DNA from: Asterias rubens
Lineage: Eukaryota > Echinodermata > Asteroidea > Forcipulatida > Asteriidae
Assembly: GCF_902459465.1 (NCBI RefSeq)
Contig: NC_047071.1
Location: forward strand, 12,978,385 to 13,042,384
Direction of reading: 5' to 3'
DNA length: 64,000 nt
Positions within the stretch are counted from its first letter, which is position 1. Every line of letters begins with the position of its first letter. The notes under the pieces are model-generated. The model saw only the letters and a program-made list of their open reading frames with translations, searched no databases and was not told the DNA's origin. This document shows positions 1 through 11,834 of this stretch, piece after piece. A program made the position numbers and the translations under genes.

Positions 1-498
1 GTAGGCTTTATTTAGAGTAAAAGGATTTTGAAACCTTTTGTAGATCAAGGTTTTGACCATGACATGAATTTCTACTCACTGTGAATAAAGATGTCTGTAA
101 CATTATTTACCTGTAGAAGTTTTAGCTTCATTAGTCGTCAAGTTTTTGAGAAGAAAAGTGAAAATCACAGAGCAATGTTTTCAGGAGAGTCATGTTAATC
201 CGTTATACGTACGTGCTAAAATAATAAACTTACATAAAACCACGTTGAAAAATTCATGCCAAAAATGAAAGGAAATTTCCAGCTGTTAGAGCTCATTGAT
301 TTTATCTGAAAGCGGTCTTAAAGAAATTGATGGCCAGACTTATAACAATGAGTCACCTGTCAGTTGTTGGAATAAGGTCTGGGCTTTGGTTTTTCTCTTA
401 TAAGATTCAGACTGCTATTCCCAATTGCACACTGCACTAGTGGCGTCACTTTGCTTAAAATTACCCAGCTGTCAGAAAAATATGCCACACCACCTAAC
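1..498. other. no feature seen
   Basis: AT-rich sequence without a convincing exon or a repeat I recognise. The missing WDR93-like 3-prime exons may lie here or to the left. Confidence 0.4.
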
Positions 499-1293
499 GC
501 TACTCTCACACTGGGGAAAATATGCTAGCGAATGTGCTTACGAATGAAAATAGTTAACAATCGCTCAAACTTGGCAACATTCACCACAAACTCACTATGC
601 TCACAAGTCATTCTCCACCTCCTTACAAAGACTGGTCCTTTTATGCTCTTCGCAGTATTTGTCGTGTCTTCGTAAGCGTTGGTAACAAATTCGGAACGTT
701 CACAAATTATACCCCACCTCCTTACAAAGATCGCTCAATTTGCAAACCAGTTTGTTAATTTCAGCGAATGTTGCGAAGACGGTCATTCGGCGTGATTTTC
801 GTAAGCATTGGTAACCTTGGTAAATCATGCCTAGGCATTTGCAATGTTCGTAAAGGCATTGGCAAGCGTTGGAAAGCATTTTTAATATATTCGTACGATA
901 TTGGTCAGGAGAGGGCCGACCGAGGACGATTGAGGGGTGAGACCGAGATGAAAATAGTCACTATCCAACCGCCATTTTGGACCAGTTCAACGCGAAATTC
1001 AAATATTCATCTTCGCAAGAACATTCGCCACTCTGTGAGAGCAGCAATACGAAACGCTTCCATACATTCAGCGAATGTTGTGAAGACGGTAATTCGCCAT
1101 CGATTTGCGTAAGCATTTGGTAAGCCATTGGTACTGTTGGTAAAGCATGCGTATTATGCGTAAGATATTGGTAAGGAGAGGTTTAAGGACGACAGAGAAC
1201 ATAAATTATTCACTATCAAACCGCAACTTTTGGGCAAATTTATCGCGAATTTCATTCGTATTCGCAAGATATTCGCCCAAGTGTGAGAGTAGC
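499..1293. mobile_element. inverted-repeat element with internal 307-bp duplication
   Basis: The left end GCTACTCTCACACTGGGG is matched by the inverted right end at 1276-1293, and similarity extends about 70 bp inward. Inside, a segment starting TCAGCGAATGTTG at 761 recurs at 1068 (offset 307 bp) with divergence. No transposase frame and no clear target duplication, so it is probably a non-autonomous DNA element. Confidence 0.6.
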
Positions 1294-2172
1294 ACTAGAG
1301 ATCACTGCTCCATCGACGCGCCAAACTGCACCAGTAGTAGTGTAGTTAGTCGCGGGTAAACATCCTTTTAGGACGTACGCGCGCGTTCATGAAATTTACA
1401 CTTTTGTCTGAGATCCTGGAACTAAGCTTCTATTTTTAGCAATAGTGCGGAAAAAATGCTTCTGTCATTTAGAACTGCCTTTGGACAGTGAAATGGGGGG
1501 ATTTAGGAAACATTACAAACAAATGTATGCCAGCTTAAAAAATTTCAAGAAGTAGCAAAAACTCAGGGTGTGAAGCAGATATAAAAGGGTGCTGCGCAAA
1601 GACTTAACGACAGAATATAGTGCCTACTTCTCAGAAAAATAACTATTTTGCATTCAATGATGGTTTGACTATAATTACTTACCTATGGTGGTGGAACGTC
1701 GATCAGAACCTTTCATTTTCACAAAAACAATAGAGTTGCTGCTTATTTTAATGATTTTGATGAAAGGCTGATGATGCTTTTTTTTTTTTGGCTTTGAGCT
1801 TTTTTTTGAGTTAAGGATGACCAAAATATTGGCTACAGTGTTTCAAAAATGGGCGAGACATACACAATCACCATAACATTTAACCTTCATTATTGTCGTC
1901 ATGAGTGATAACCCTTTCCCCCCCTTTTTTTGATGATGGACTTTGCAAGGTCAGGACAAGTGAAAATGACAAAAATTTTTGAAAACAACGTTGTTCATTC
2001 GGTCATGATATTAATTTGGCTTTTAGAAAAAAGAATAAACACTTTACTGAGTACATTGGCTGACATCCATGTACTTGTACATATTAATAGGCTTTTATAG
2101 ACCCCTTTTCAGGCTATTTAATAAAAAAATTCCTGATTTTTTTAGAGGGGAAAAACAAAATCAGAATCAGAC
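1294..2172. other. intergenic, nothing identified
   Basis: Short poly-T and poly-C runs only. It could hold small undetected WDR93-like exons. Confidence 0.35.
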
Positions 2173-2548
2173 TTAAAGGCACTGGACACTAGTGGTTATT
2201 ACTCAAAATAGTTGTTAGCATAAAAACTTACTTTGTAACGAGCAAAGGAGAGCTGTTGATAGTATAATACAATGTGAAAAACGGCTCCCTCTGAAGTAAC
2301 ATAGTTTTTGAGAAAGGGGTTATTTCTCATTCAAATAATAAAAGGCTGCAGGCCTGAAGCCTTTTGTTAGGCATTCGAAAGCACACAATTTGTGCAACAA
2401 GCGCATTTTTTCTTTCATTATTTTCTTGCAACTTCAATGATCAATCGAGTTCAAATTTTCACAGATTTGTTATTTTATGCATATGTTGGGATACACCAAG
2501 TGAGAATACTGGTCTTTGACAATTACTACAGGTGTCCAGTGCATTTAA
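2173..2548 (+). mobile_element. TTAA-flanked MITE family A, full copy
   Basis: Termini AGGCACTGGACAC...GTGTCCAGTGC between TTAA sites. Internal landmarks shared by all copies are GGCTCCCTCTGAAGT, TTCACAGATTTGTTATTTTA and CTGGTCTTTGACAATTA. The centre hairpin is of the AAGGC..CCTGAAGCCTT type. Small non-coding frames in it are not genes. Confidence 0.85.
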
Positions 2549-2606
2549 TCATGAGTTTCAACCATCAATTTTGGATATGACATTCCGGGTCAATAATTTT
2601 TCTTAC

Positions 2607-2752
2607 CTTTTGACGGCTTGAGGAGGTTGTAATGGCAGATATTTGTACTTCCCGTCCATGCTACAGCGATACTGTTGGGTCTGTCGTTGCTGGACTCTAG
2701 GCCAGTGACCAACATGTGGCTCGGGTTGAGGAAACTACACAGGGGCTGCGGG
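2607..2752 (-). CDS. WDR93: WDR93-like exon 8
   Basis: Residues 371-419 plus one base. Acceptor TTTTGACAG|C and donor TCAAAAG|GTAAGA. The segment SIAVAWTGSTNICHYNLLKP looks like a WD blade strand. The next exon was not identified; no minus-strand coding block is obvious in 1-2606. Confidence 0.78.
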
Positions 2753-5700
2753 CTGTCAAAAGACCAAAACAAACATAGCTCTATGAACAAACTGCCTTAC
2801 AAAGATCAAACTTCTTAGAGAAGGTGCTTGCAAGAGGACTGAGAATGGCAGTAGAGTAAAGAGTAAAGCCTGTAACGTTCGAGCCAATACAGCAATATGG
2901 CTCATCAGGCCAGTATTTATATCCGGTTTCCTTGGCATTAATCAACTGGGAATATTTCTTTTTCCCCTGGACAGGATGCCAGCCCAGGGCTCTATTTCAC
3001 AAAGCATGAATATTCATCTTAAGATGCCTTGTCAGTTTCACCATTAGAGTGATTTATATTGTGACCTCACACTTTGCTAAGCAACTTTGACTGATTTGCA
3101 GTTAAGGTCAATCTTAGCTCTTTATGAAATCAGTCCCAGGATAAAAACCGATATTCAGAGCATCGCAAACATCTTCACAACTAACTCGAACATGCCAAAA
3201 TAATAATAAATAATAATAATGAACATTTCTAGTGCGCCATGTCTGTCAATGATGACACTCCTGGCGCAAAAAAACAAGAACTCTGCTAATACACACAGAC
3301 ACAAGACAACCAAAAGTTTGGAGGCTATTGTTTCTGAAATAGATATGTTTTGATGTGATTTTTGAATTTGGAAAAAGTATCTGCTTTTCTGAGTTGAAGC
3401 ATATACTTTGAGATGATGAGTGTGTTTTATGCTTCAAGATTCTTAAGCACACATAAGCAAGTTGCACTGTTCAATTCATCAGGGCTGGGTGCCCATATGG
3501 AGGATGAAAAATAAAAAATGTTGTCACCCCCTCCCCCAAAATCAAAATATACGCTGATTTGTTATGTGTTGTAAGACAAATTATACCTGGATATGCTATC
3601 TTCATCTTGCAGGTGTCTCAGCTCCTCTTCGTGCTGTTGTCTGAACACCTGTCTTCTCTTCTCCAGGTGCTGCTCCGTTATCAGATGCTGCTTGGTGCCA
3701 AGACCTACGTCGTTACCCTCGTCAATGGCTCGGAAGATTGCCGACACGGAACCTGACACACCTTGAGGTAAAGTCAGAGGTATAGTTTTAGTTCAAAGTT
3801 ATAATTGATACTGCAGCTTGTTGTACTTGTTGTAGGTGTTATTTTGTTTGTTTTGTGTTTTCATCTTTTGTTAAACGATTTGGGTACTTTTTGTAATACA
3901 AAACACAATGTTCACAGATTTACATCAAACTTAAACCGTTTTAAAGATAATGATAGTAGAAAGCGTACTTTAAAACGTTAGTTGCTCAGGTGTTGTAGTT
4001 TTTGAGAAATGAGTAAAACAATGTCATGAAAAATACGTTTTTACATGCTAAAATAATTTTTGTCTCATGATCACCGAGATGAATTTTTTTTCTTCATAAC
4101 ATTGTTTTACTCATTTCTCAAACACTACAGCACTTCAGCAAGTAATATTTTCAGGGAGGCTTTCTACTATCATTATCTTCAAACTGTGTAAGTTTAATGT
4201 AAATCTGTGGACATTGTGTTTTTTTGTTCTACATAGACCCTTTAAGGTGATTTTATTGTTTTGGTTTGTAGGCTGTTCCTAGACAAGCCCCGCTTTTTGG
4301 AACATGCCTCCATATTCTGATTCATTATTCATTATTGACTGTACTTTTTGATGACATGTGGAAACAAACATTGCTTTGAATTGAGGGAATACCCAAGGCT
4401 TACTTGGCCTCTAGGGTTAACGCAACACAACTAACGTACAAAGTTCAATACTTTCTTCTCAATATAAGGTGCCCAAGTTTGACATTTTACAGTAAACAAA
4501 GGCAATTGCCTCCTTGGCTCACTGTCTTAGTAGTCTCGGTGCCCCTTGAATGGTCAGCATAAATTTTCCATTTCCTCATACAGAGGTGCCCATTACCACG
4601 TAGGAGATGTGAGTCTATTCTCAAAACTTAAACAAAATAAAAAAGGTGTAAAATGTCACCAAAAAAACCCTATGAATGGCGATGTTTATTGCACAAAGTG
4701 TCTTTGTGGGAGAATGCGACTTTGTTGCACAATCAAACAACAACATTTTTGTACTCACACAATGTTCTGTTCTTAGGTTAAGTGTACTGACAAAAGGGAA
4801 AAAGCTAAAATGGTTAGAGCAGACGAAATGGTGGGGACTTAACCCTGCCCAAACCAAACTCCAAAACCAGCCCTACTGCCCACCTCATCCAAACCATTCT
4901 ACATTTACAAATTACAGTTCGGAATGTGGAAAATTATTGCATGATTGCATTTTGATAAACTTTTCAACAATTTGATGATTGGGCTTTAAGGAAACAGTTC
5001 TCGCTCTTTTACCGTTTACAGTAGACGGAGTTGGTCTAACTCGCAGCACTGCGGTAGGCTTAGACATCTGTGACATGTTGAGAGCGGGGGCTGGATTAGC
5101 CACTCCCCCATGGTGGGGCGTAGGAGAACCCCTCGGAGAACCAGAGGAGGTGGACTGCAAAGGTAAGATCAAAATGAAACATTACTGAAAGAAATCAATA
5201 GAAAATCAATCACTAACTAGTTGGGTTGATGAACAAAGAAAGTGTGGTTGTTCAAAGATACGAATATTAACCAACGACTTCCAGATAAACATGCCGTTTT
5301 CCCAGGGAAATCTATCCTTCAGAGATTCTGTCCCCTATACATGGGGTGAAAGAGGATATTAAGAGGGCTCTATCAGAAGTAGTTCGTACACAATTCGCTA
5401 CAGGGGTAAAGAATCTTCAGTGGACAGAATCTCCTGTCACACTGGCGCTCTGTCATCTGAAATATCTAGTCCCAGTTAGTTTGCGGTCTCCCTAATTTTG
5501 AAATGTCTTGGGTGCCAGTCAGAAGCCAACTGAGATGAAAATAATTGTTTGTGAAATTGTTTCACTCATTTCTCAAAAACCACAACACCTCAGCAAGTAA
5601 TATTTTCAGGGAAGCCTTCTACCATTATCATCTGTAAACTGTGTAAGTTTAATGTAAATTATGTTGATGTTTGTGCTTTTTGTTGTACTAAGTATCTGAA

Positions 5701-6158
5701 CCCTTTAAAAGTATAAAGGTTCACTTGAGACCAGTCAATAAATTGTACCTTGGATGTGTTGTCCGTTGTGATTCCCTCATTGGATGTAGCCATATCAATA
5801 CTGGAATCCTGCTACATTAGTTGAAGAAAAGAAAAAAATCACTTAATCATAATTTTTCTTTGACTTACTGCTGATTCATAGCAAAATTACAGTATAATTA
5901 AAATTAAGGCATGTGCCCGTTGACACAATACAATAATATCGATTATTTAAGGGTTTATTAATGGGTCAAATTTGTATAGATAAAAGTAAAAACATCACAC
6001 ACCTGTCCCGCTGTTAATCCAAAGTAAATCTGTCTCAGCCCTCGCAGGTTGGATAACTTAGAACCTAGTCTCGTAAAGAGACTGAATTTATCCAATAGAT
6101 AACATTATCTGGATCACAGCATGTTGGCTCTTGTACTAACCTGTTTCTCAGCCTGCTG

Positions 6159-6189
<31 letters not shown>

Positions 6190-8977
6190 TGTTTGACTGC
6201 ATTGCTATGCGCAGTCTCTACCTCACGCATCCAGTTATCACGTGGCAGATGCCAGACATCCAGCCACACGTCAGCTCCATCTTATATTGAAACAAATGAA
6301 AATTATATGTCAGAACTGTAAACTTGACCTACTTGAAGTGGCACCAAAAATTCAAAAAGCACAACTAATGTAGAGTTGTGTAATTGTTTATAGTACATAT
6401 ACTTACTTTTGACGGCAACTGAAACATAGTCCCCGTCATTTGAGAGGAGCATTTCAGTGATGAGAGAACCAGAGACATCTTCATTGAATGTCTTAAGAGG
6501 ATGAATGCATTCATAGGCACAACAGAGTAACCTTCCGTTTCCTAAAGTGGGAAATACATGAAACAAAATATTAAAGTTTGACAAAAATAAATAACAATAA
6601 TCAGAGTTATAATAATTCTGCACAAATAAAATTTGCATCACACATGTTTGGAAATGACATTGTCTGCAGTTTCTTTTTCTTTTTCAAATTTGAGTATAAT
6701 ATGTTGGTGTATGCCTACACCAACGGAAGGGGAGAAATTGGCTTTAAAACTAATTAAATGTTGGACAGTCCTGTGTGAACTTCGAGAAATCTTTCGAGGG
6801 AATTGGGAATCTGTTGTTATACTATAAGACCAAGGATGTTGTTTGATTTTAAAAGTCAGACCAAATTCTACACCTTAGAGCTTGGGCGATATTGCTTTTA
6901 TTATCACACGATATCGATCTACATGTATTAGGATAACATCGCAATTAATATTTCTTTTGATGGCCAATTTAAATACTTTATATTTATTACAAATCGGGGT
7001 ATGGCTCTGTGGGGTGTACTGTCTACCCATGGTGTTGAACATGGGCCTTTCAGTTACACCATAGAGTTCTATTACACACACATAAAGTGTCTTTTAAAGT
7101 GTCTACTGCACATGACTGTTCTTACATGTGTGCATACTTAGCTAGATCCCGCCCATTTCATTCTAGCTAACCAATAAGCATCCATAGTGCACATGGATCT
7201 CTCATTCATAAAACAGGTTGTGGATGGGTTGTGGTTTGTGTAATATGATCCCATTGTGGTCTGCAGTTCGGCTGCAAGGTGGCACACAAGGCACCCACAA
7301 AGGGGAGGTAAATGACACATTGTGTTACTTCTGCAGTGTCTGTGGGAGACCGCCTGGGCGCTAGAGTCTTTTGATGTTTTTTTTTTAAAGAAACCCTGGT
7401 ATTTCCGGATCAATTGTGGTATCTTGTGGTTGTTTCTGGGACTTTATACTTTTTTAAACAGCCCTTTGTGGTTGCAAGATGTCTCAATTAGGGAAGACAT
7501 CAAGATACTTCATCAAAACCATGATTTGCCGATAATTCGATTGACAAGAAATCAAGAGATACATAATCCTAAGAAATGGTATTGCGATTTTTGATTATAT
7601 CCAGATATCGCCCAAGCTTACCTTCTGTATCCATAGCCGCAATAAGATAAGTCTGAACACCAATGGAACACACTTTCATGGAGCTGATGGTAGCGTCTGC
7701 CGTCCCATGATTCCACATTGCAACGGGGGCTTGAGTTGCGGCATCGATCATTGCAATCCCTTGAGGAAGACCAAAGAAAGCGTAACGACCATCTGGGCTC
7801 CCTGTTATGCAGAGAGCGTCTCCATAGTCCTACAGGGGGTGTCGGGGGGGGGGGGGGGGGGAGAAAGGACAGGTTTGAATACATTTAGCGCGTTTATTTA
7901 AAAATAACCGTCTCAATGTGCTTTACATTTAGAGTGCCCTGGTCATTGGGGCAATATTAAACTTTCTCTTCTATTTCAGTTCCCTGAGGAGTATACCACA
8001 CCGAGCTCCGGCCTGGCACTAAAAAAGGCTGTTTTATACACAATGTCAACTTCTACCCTGAAAGATTTTGGCAATTAATACCCGGTGGGTGAAGAGAAGC
8101 AATTATACATGTATTAAAGTATCTTGCTCAAGGACACTAAGTGTCTAGACCGGGATTTTAACCTACCAGAGCTTGAATTTGACTCTCTTAACCACCTGGC
8201 CATGATACCCTACAAAGGATAAAGCACAACTACACGTAGCTGGCATGAAACTTCATCGTAGAGGCAACAGAGGCAATTGCCCTCAAGGCTTGAATTTTAC
8301 TCTGGATCGCAGGCCCTAGGCCAGTGATATTAGTATCAGGCCAGTAAATTTGAGGCAAAACAAGTCTGGCTGTCAATTGAACAATAATACTTCACTTTGT
8401 GAACATGTTCAATAAATATTGACTTTGGGTCTGCTGAATACTTTTCAATTCTGTTGAGTAACGAAGTCTACTTATGAAAGACAATCCCGACAAATCTTCT
8501 CTGATACGTGTCCTAGTAATAATTCAAGTGAAAACCGGAAATGCACTGTGCTGGTCTGACTTTAGAGCCGATTGATAATCACAACATCGGATACAAGATT
8601 GTGATTTGGCCAGCTGAACTTATGTTTTTGTACTTGTTACAGACTTCAATGAGGGATAAGAAAAGAAGAAGAAAAAAGAGAAGAACATAAATGCTTCGTC
8701 TAGCTTACTGGTAAAGCAATCGCACAGTCATACTGCGGTGGTCTGACCCGAGATCTCTCTGCAATCCGTGCAGCCTCCCTTTCGCTGATGACCTCCCAAG
8801 CGACGTCAAAGATCAAGTTGACAATCTTGTTGACAAGTCGGAAAGGCTGGGGGAGCACATCGTACATCTGCTCTGGGTCTCGGATGTAGTCTTCTTCATC
8901 GCTGGATTGGGTGCCCAGAGAATCAGGGGTAATGGAGAGAAGGTTTTTACGGACGTACACAGGCATGGTTGGTGGAG
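2607..8977 (-). CDS. WDR93: WDR93-like WD-repeat protein gene, 3-prime part missing
   Basis: Eight exons join in frame: 8709-8966, 7622-7829, 6407-6541, 6141-6280, 5749-5811, 5013-5154, 3587-3752 and 2607-2752. They give 419 complete codons and end one base into codon 420, at a GT donor, so the gene continues to the left. Each junction has GT/AG and matching phase (0,1,1,0,0,1,2,1). Family evidence is the motif LPQPFRLVNKIVNLIFD near residues 38-54 and ADVWLDVWHLPRDNW near residues 203-217; from memory both match WDR93, in the right order and spacing. Vertebrate WDR93 is roughly 690 aa, so about 60 percent is visible. The family is poorly characterised and weakly WD-repeat-like; I do not assert a function. 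The ATG has A at -3. An AG acceptor 11 nt upstream of it implies a non-coding first exon further right. The introns carry a SINE, MITEs and hairpin repeats. Confidence 0.82.
2984..3140. repeat. fold-back repeat (family E)
   Basis: The left arm GGGCTCTATTTCACAAAG matches the inverted right end CTTTATGAAATCAGTCCC loosely. A related sequence lies at 35746-35862. Confidence 0.4.
3587..3752 (-). CDS. WDR93: WDR93-like exon 7
   Basis: Residues 316-370 plus two bases. Acceptor GTGTCAG|GTT and donor ATCCAG|GTATAA. It encodes a strongly charged helix (TEQHLEKRRQVFRQQHEEEL), possibly a coiled coil. Confidence 0.78.
3871..4245. mobile_element. TTAA fold-back MITE family B
   Basis: Two long arms face each other: CACAATGTTCACAGATTTAC near 3905 and its inverse near 4195. 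TTAA lies at each end. In intron 6 of the WDR93-like gene. Confidence 0.65.
5013..5154 (-). CDS. WDR93: WDR93-like exon 6
   Basis: Residues 269-315 plus one base. Acceptor TTTGCAG|TCC and donor AAACG|GTAAAA. It encodes a Ser/Pro-rich linker followed by AVLRVRPTPSTVNG. Reading past the donor reaches a stop about 33 codons later, so retention of intron 6 would truncate the protein. Confidence 0.75.
5540..5708. mobile_element. MITE family B, half copy
   Basis: Matches the right arm of 3871-4245 (CAGCAAGTAATATTTTCAGG) and ends at TTAA. The other arm is absent. Confidence 0.6.
5749..5811 (-). CDS. WDR93: WDR93-like exon 5 (63 nt)
   Basis: A 21-codon, phase 0-0 exon. Acceptor AATGTAG|CAG and donor CCAAG|GTACAA. 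It encodes a polar Ser/Thr-rich linker. It is symmetrical, so skipping it would preserve the frame. Confidence 0.65.
6141..6280 (-). CDS. WDR93: WDR93-like exon 4 with polyglutamine tract
   Basis: Residues 201-247. It contains the conserved ADVWLDVWHLPRDNW and then 13 consecutive glutamines (CAG/CAA codons, residues 231-243) just before the donor ACAG|GTTAGT. The antisense strand of this tract reads as a false poly-cysteine frame. Confidence 0.82.
6407..6541 (-). CDS. WDR93: WDR93-like exon 3
   Basis: Residues 156-200 plus one base. Acceptor CTTTAG|GAAAC and donor CAAAA|GTAAGT. It includes LITEMLLSNDGDYVSVAVK, a typical WD-blade strand pattern. Confidence 0.8.
7622..7829 (-). CDS. WDR93: WDR93-like exon 2
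   Basis: Residues 87-155 plus one base. Acceptor TGTAG|GAC and donor GAAG|GTAAGC. It encodes a beta-strand-rich segment typical of a propeller blade (GRYAFFGLPQGIAMIDAAT). Confidence 0.82.
7873..8213 (-). mobile_element. tRNA-derived SINE in intron 1 of WDR93-like gene
   Basis: On the minus strand it starts with a degenerate tRNA-like head (ATGGCCAGGTGGTTAAGAG), then the shared body GAGCAAGATACTTTAATAC. Its tail CACATTGAGACGG...GCGCTAAATG is of the same kind as the SINE at 28036. Confidence 0.65.
8709..8977 (-). CDS. WDR93: WDR93-like coding exon 1 with 11 nt of 5-prime UTR
   Basis: The CDS begins at 8966 and encodes residues 1-86, ending in phase 0 at donor CCA|GTAAGC. It holds the best family signature, LPQPFRLVNKIVNLIFDVAW, followed by a charged helix (EREAARIAERSR). 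A pyrimidine-rich CAG acceptor at 8978-8980 sets the left edge of the exon in transcript order. Confidence 0.85.
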
Positions 8978-9676
8978 CTGTGGGAAGTCAGAACTTATTA
9001 TTTAATAAACCACTTTTCAAGCTATTTTGTTGGGTCTTCTTGTCATTTCGAAAGAATTTTGTTTCAGCTGGGTGTTTCGAAAATCATAATCATAAACACA
9101 TTTTGAGTCATAATAACAAGTTGCCAAATGGTCAGAGTCATTGTAATTTTTGTATCTCAATAAATAAACAATACAATGGTGCGCAGGCACACTTAGATGC
9201 TGGGGGGGGGGCTAGTACATGACATAGCCATGGTAGCATGGTTTAATTAACCGCAGATTCTAATTAAAAAGTGCCAAGACTCGCAAGAGATTCGAGAAGA
9301 TTGTGTGTGTGAAATCCAACTTTCCAAGTCAAGACCCGATAATATCGGCGATATATCATATATGACTATCCTATACACTGGCACTGCTATATTTTGTATA
9401 ATGTGTAACGTTTGTTGTTTTTGAACAAATTATACAATTGATTGCAACTGAGTGCAACCATGGTGCAAGTGACTGGACAAGGCATTTTGGTGTCATCACT
9501 GTCCTCCCACTACCTCCCACTGAAACTGATCATAACATTAAACCGTCCGTATATTGGGCAACAGCAATGACCTTTCCACAGCGGTTCAAACGAGTAGATT
9601 GTTTACTGCAACGTCTTGAAACAAGTGCTAAGTTGTTTACAGTATGATACCATATCTATATAAATATCTAATTTAC

Positions 9677-9790
9677 CTTTCGAGTATCCTTTCACTGCAT
9701 TTTAATCCAAAATAACGGAACGTCTTACTTGTCAAAATCATGAAATGAGCTTAGCAACAGCACACACTACTGCTGTGTGACAAACGGCAA
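9677..9790 (-). other. candidate non-coding first exon of WDR93-like gene
   Basis: The exon 1 acceptor at 8978-8980 demands an upstream 5-prime UTR exon. The donor-like CGAAAG|GTAAAT at 9677/9676 lies 700 bp upstream, in a less repetitive stretch. The outer edge is a guess and no TATA box is seen. A cap-selected transcript would decide. Confidence 0.28.
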
Positions 9791-10306
9791 CGGCTGTGGC
9801 GCCCTCTAGTGTCGAGTCATAATGATTGATTGCATGTCAATAAAAAAAAAAGAATTTCGGTTGTAGATTGCCGAGCACTCTAATTTCCCGCTTAGCAGAA
9901 ATGACCAGGAGAGGAAAAGACAGATATTATACATGTGACATCGGAGTTTTAGCTGATAAGCTTAGACCGTAAGCATAAGTTATCTGCAATTGTAGGACAA
10001 GCATGCTAATGAAATATCAAAACTCAGCCTGCGGGGTGCGCGGGGCCAACCCACAGTTTGATGGGCAACCTCGATCGTCTCGTCCTTACTCTATGGTTTG
10101 ACCTATCAGTCTGTCTCTATCCCCCTGTGTCTATGGGTCAAACATTGAAGGCTGCAGCTTCACTTGTTACCCATTATGGTATCATCGATGCCCATGCCTC
10201 AGTAGGGCTGCCTCGACCCTCGTAGGCTAGGACAAAAAGACGTACGCAATACCCCCCTGGGGCCCGCATTTCTTCCCCCACACCAGCACCCCCTCTCTCC
10301 GTCCCA

Positions 10307-11380
10307 CGCCGGTGTCATATGCAATGATGTCCTCTAATGCAATAATATCCGGAGGACATTATTGCATATGCAATAATGTCCGACGGACGGTTTTGCATAA
10401 TTATGCAATTGTGTCCGCCCCCGTGCAAAACCGTCCTTGCAGTAAATTAAACGCCCTTGGTCAACGGAACACTTTCGCCTTTTTTTACAAGCTATAAGTG
10501 CATGTCATGGAATGCTGGTCATCTCGCCACCTGGCAAGCTCGCCACCAACAAAGTCGCCCCCTGCAAAGTCGCCCCCTACCCGGCTCGCCCCGGGTTGAA
10601 ACAAAGTCGCCCCCTGGCAAAGTTGCCCCCCTGACAATGTCGCCCCCAGCCATTGTCGACCCCTAGCAAAGTCGCCCCCAGATGTTGTTCGGAAAACAAC
10701 TAAGGCTACAATAATTACGGTAAAAAATAATATAGTTAAAACATTTTCAGAAACAAATTCCGTATGAAGTAATGTGCTTGTGGAAGGTCTAATTAATAGG
10801 GCCTATCTATTGAAAATCTACTCTGTAAATGTTAAATTTAATACAGGTTTCCTGGTCATTAACCCTAACCCTAACCCTAACCCTAACCCTAACCCTTACC
10901 CTAACCCTAACCCTAACTATAAGTAGGCTTTACTTTATATTCTTTCCGATACAATAATTAAGCCATTATATTACTGAAAGAATCCTTAACTATTTTCTGG
11001 GGGCGACATTGCTAGGGGGCGACATTGGCTGGGGGCGACATTGGCTGGGGGCGACATTGTCAGGGGGCGACTTTGCTAGGGGGCGACATTGTCAGGGGGC
11101 GACTTTGCTAGGGGGCAACATTGTTTGGGGGCGACATGGTCAGGGGCGACTTTGTAAAAACTCGGGGCGAGCCGGTTAGGGGGCGACTTTGCAGGTGGCG
11201 ACTTTGTTGGTGGCGAGCTTGCTCGGTGGTGAGATGACCAGCCTCCTTTCAGAGGAGCGCCGGTGTCAAATGCAATTGTGTCCGCCATGCAATACTGTCC
11301 GCTCCGGACTATCCTGCTTTGTTTATGCAATCGTGTCCGGGGCTATGCAAAAAACCGTCCGGGCGGACATGAACATGACT
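10307..11380. repeat. opposed GTCGCCCC minisatellite arms around a telomeric tract
   Basis: Direct outer repeats start with CGCCGGTGTCA at 10307 and 11258 and carry repeated GCAAT..TGTCCG motifs. Inside are two inverted arrays of a 15-16 bp GTCGCCCCC-type unit, 10512-10681 and 10997-11242. At the centre is a CCCTAA tract, 10861-10916. No coding sequence is supported; the small frames here are repeat artefacts. Confidence 0.8.
10861..10916 (+). repeat. interstitial telomeric repeat (CCCTAA)n, short
   Basis: About nine CCCTAA units with one CCCTTA variant, in the middle of the palindromic structure. Confidence 0.95.
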
Positions 11381-11834
11381 GTACATGTAATGTGCGTTGC
11401 AGCATATTCACGTATTATGATTGTGTAGCGAACACCCAACGGCCGAACATTTCGGGTAGAGTCTAGCTCGTCAAGATAAATCAATGTAAAACAAATTCAT
11501 CACACTCACGACATGGGATCAATTTTGTACAATAACATTTAATCTATGCTTTGCCAACAATACCATCTTAACAATAATTATATTTATAAAAAATAAAATA
11601 TCCTTCAAACTATTTTAAACGTTGACCGACATTTTGAATTAACAACAAAAACCCAAATGCTACGCGAATTATTGCGAGTAATACGCCTACAACCACACGG
11701 TGTACCACGCTACGCCATAGGTAATAATCTTTATGTCAAAATGTGTATAGTGATGGTAGGCCGCCCTATGAAATAAAGTTGATAGTGTGCAATGCGGGTA
11801 ACTAACATGAAACCATAATCACCCAGAAATACCC

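Noticed and set aside
110..175. Donor-like CTACAG|GTAAAT on the minus strand as a further WDR93-like exon
   Set aside because: No acceptable acceptor or family-like residues upstream of it.
6121..6321. Plus-strand frame with a long poly-cysteine run
   Set aside because: Antisense of the polyglutamine codons in the WDR93-like exon 4.
10312..11428. Small frames in the GTCGCCCC structure
   Set aside because: Open only because of repeat periodicity.
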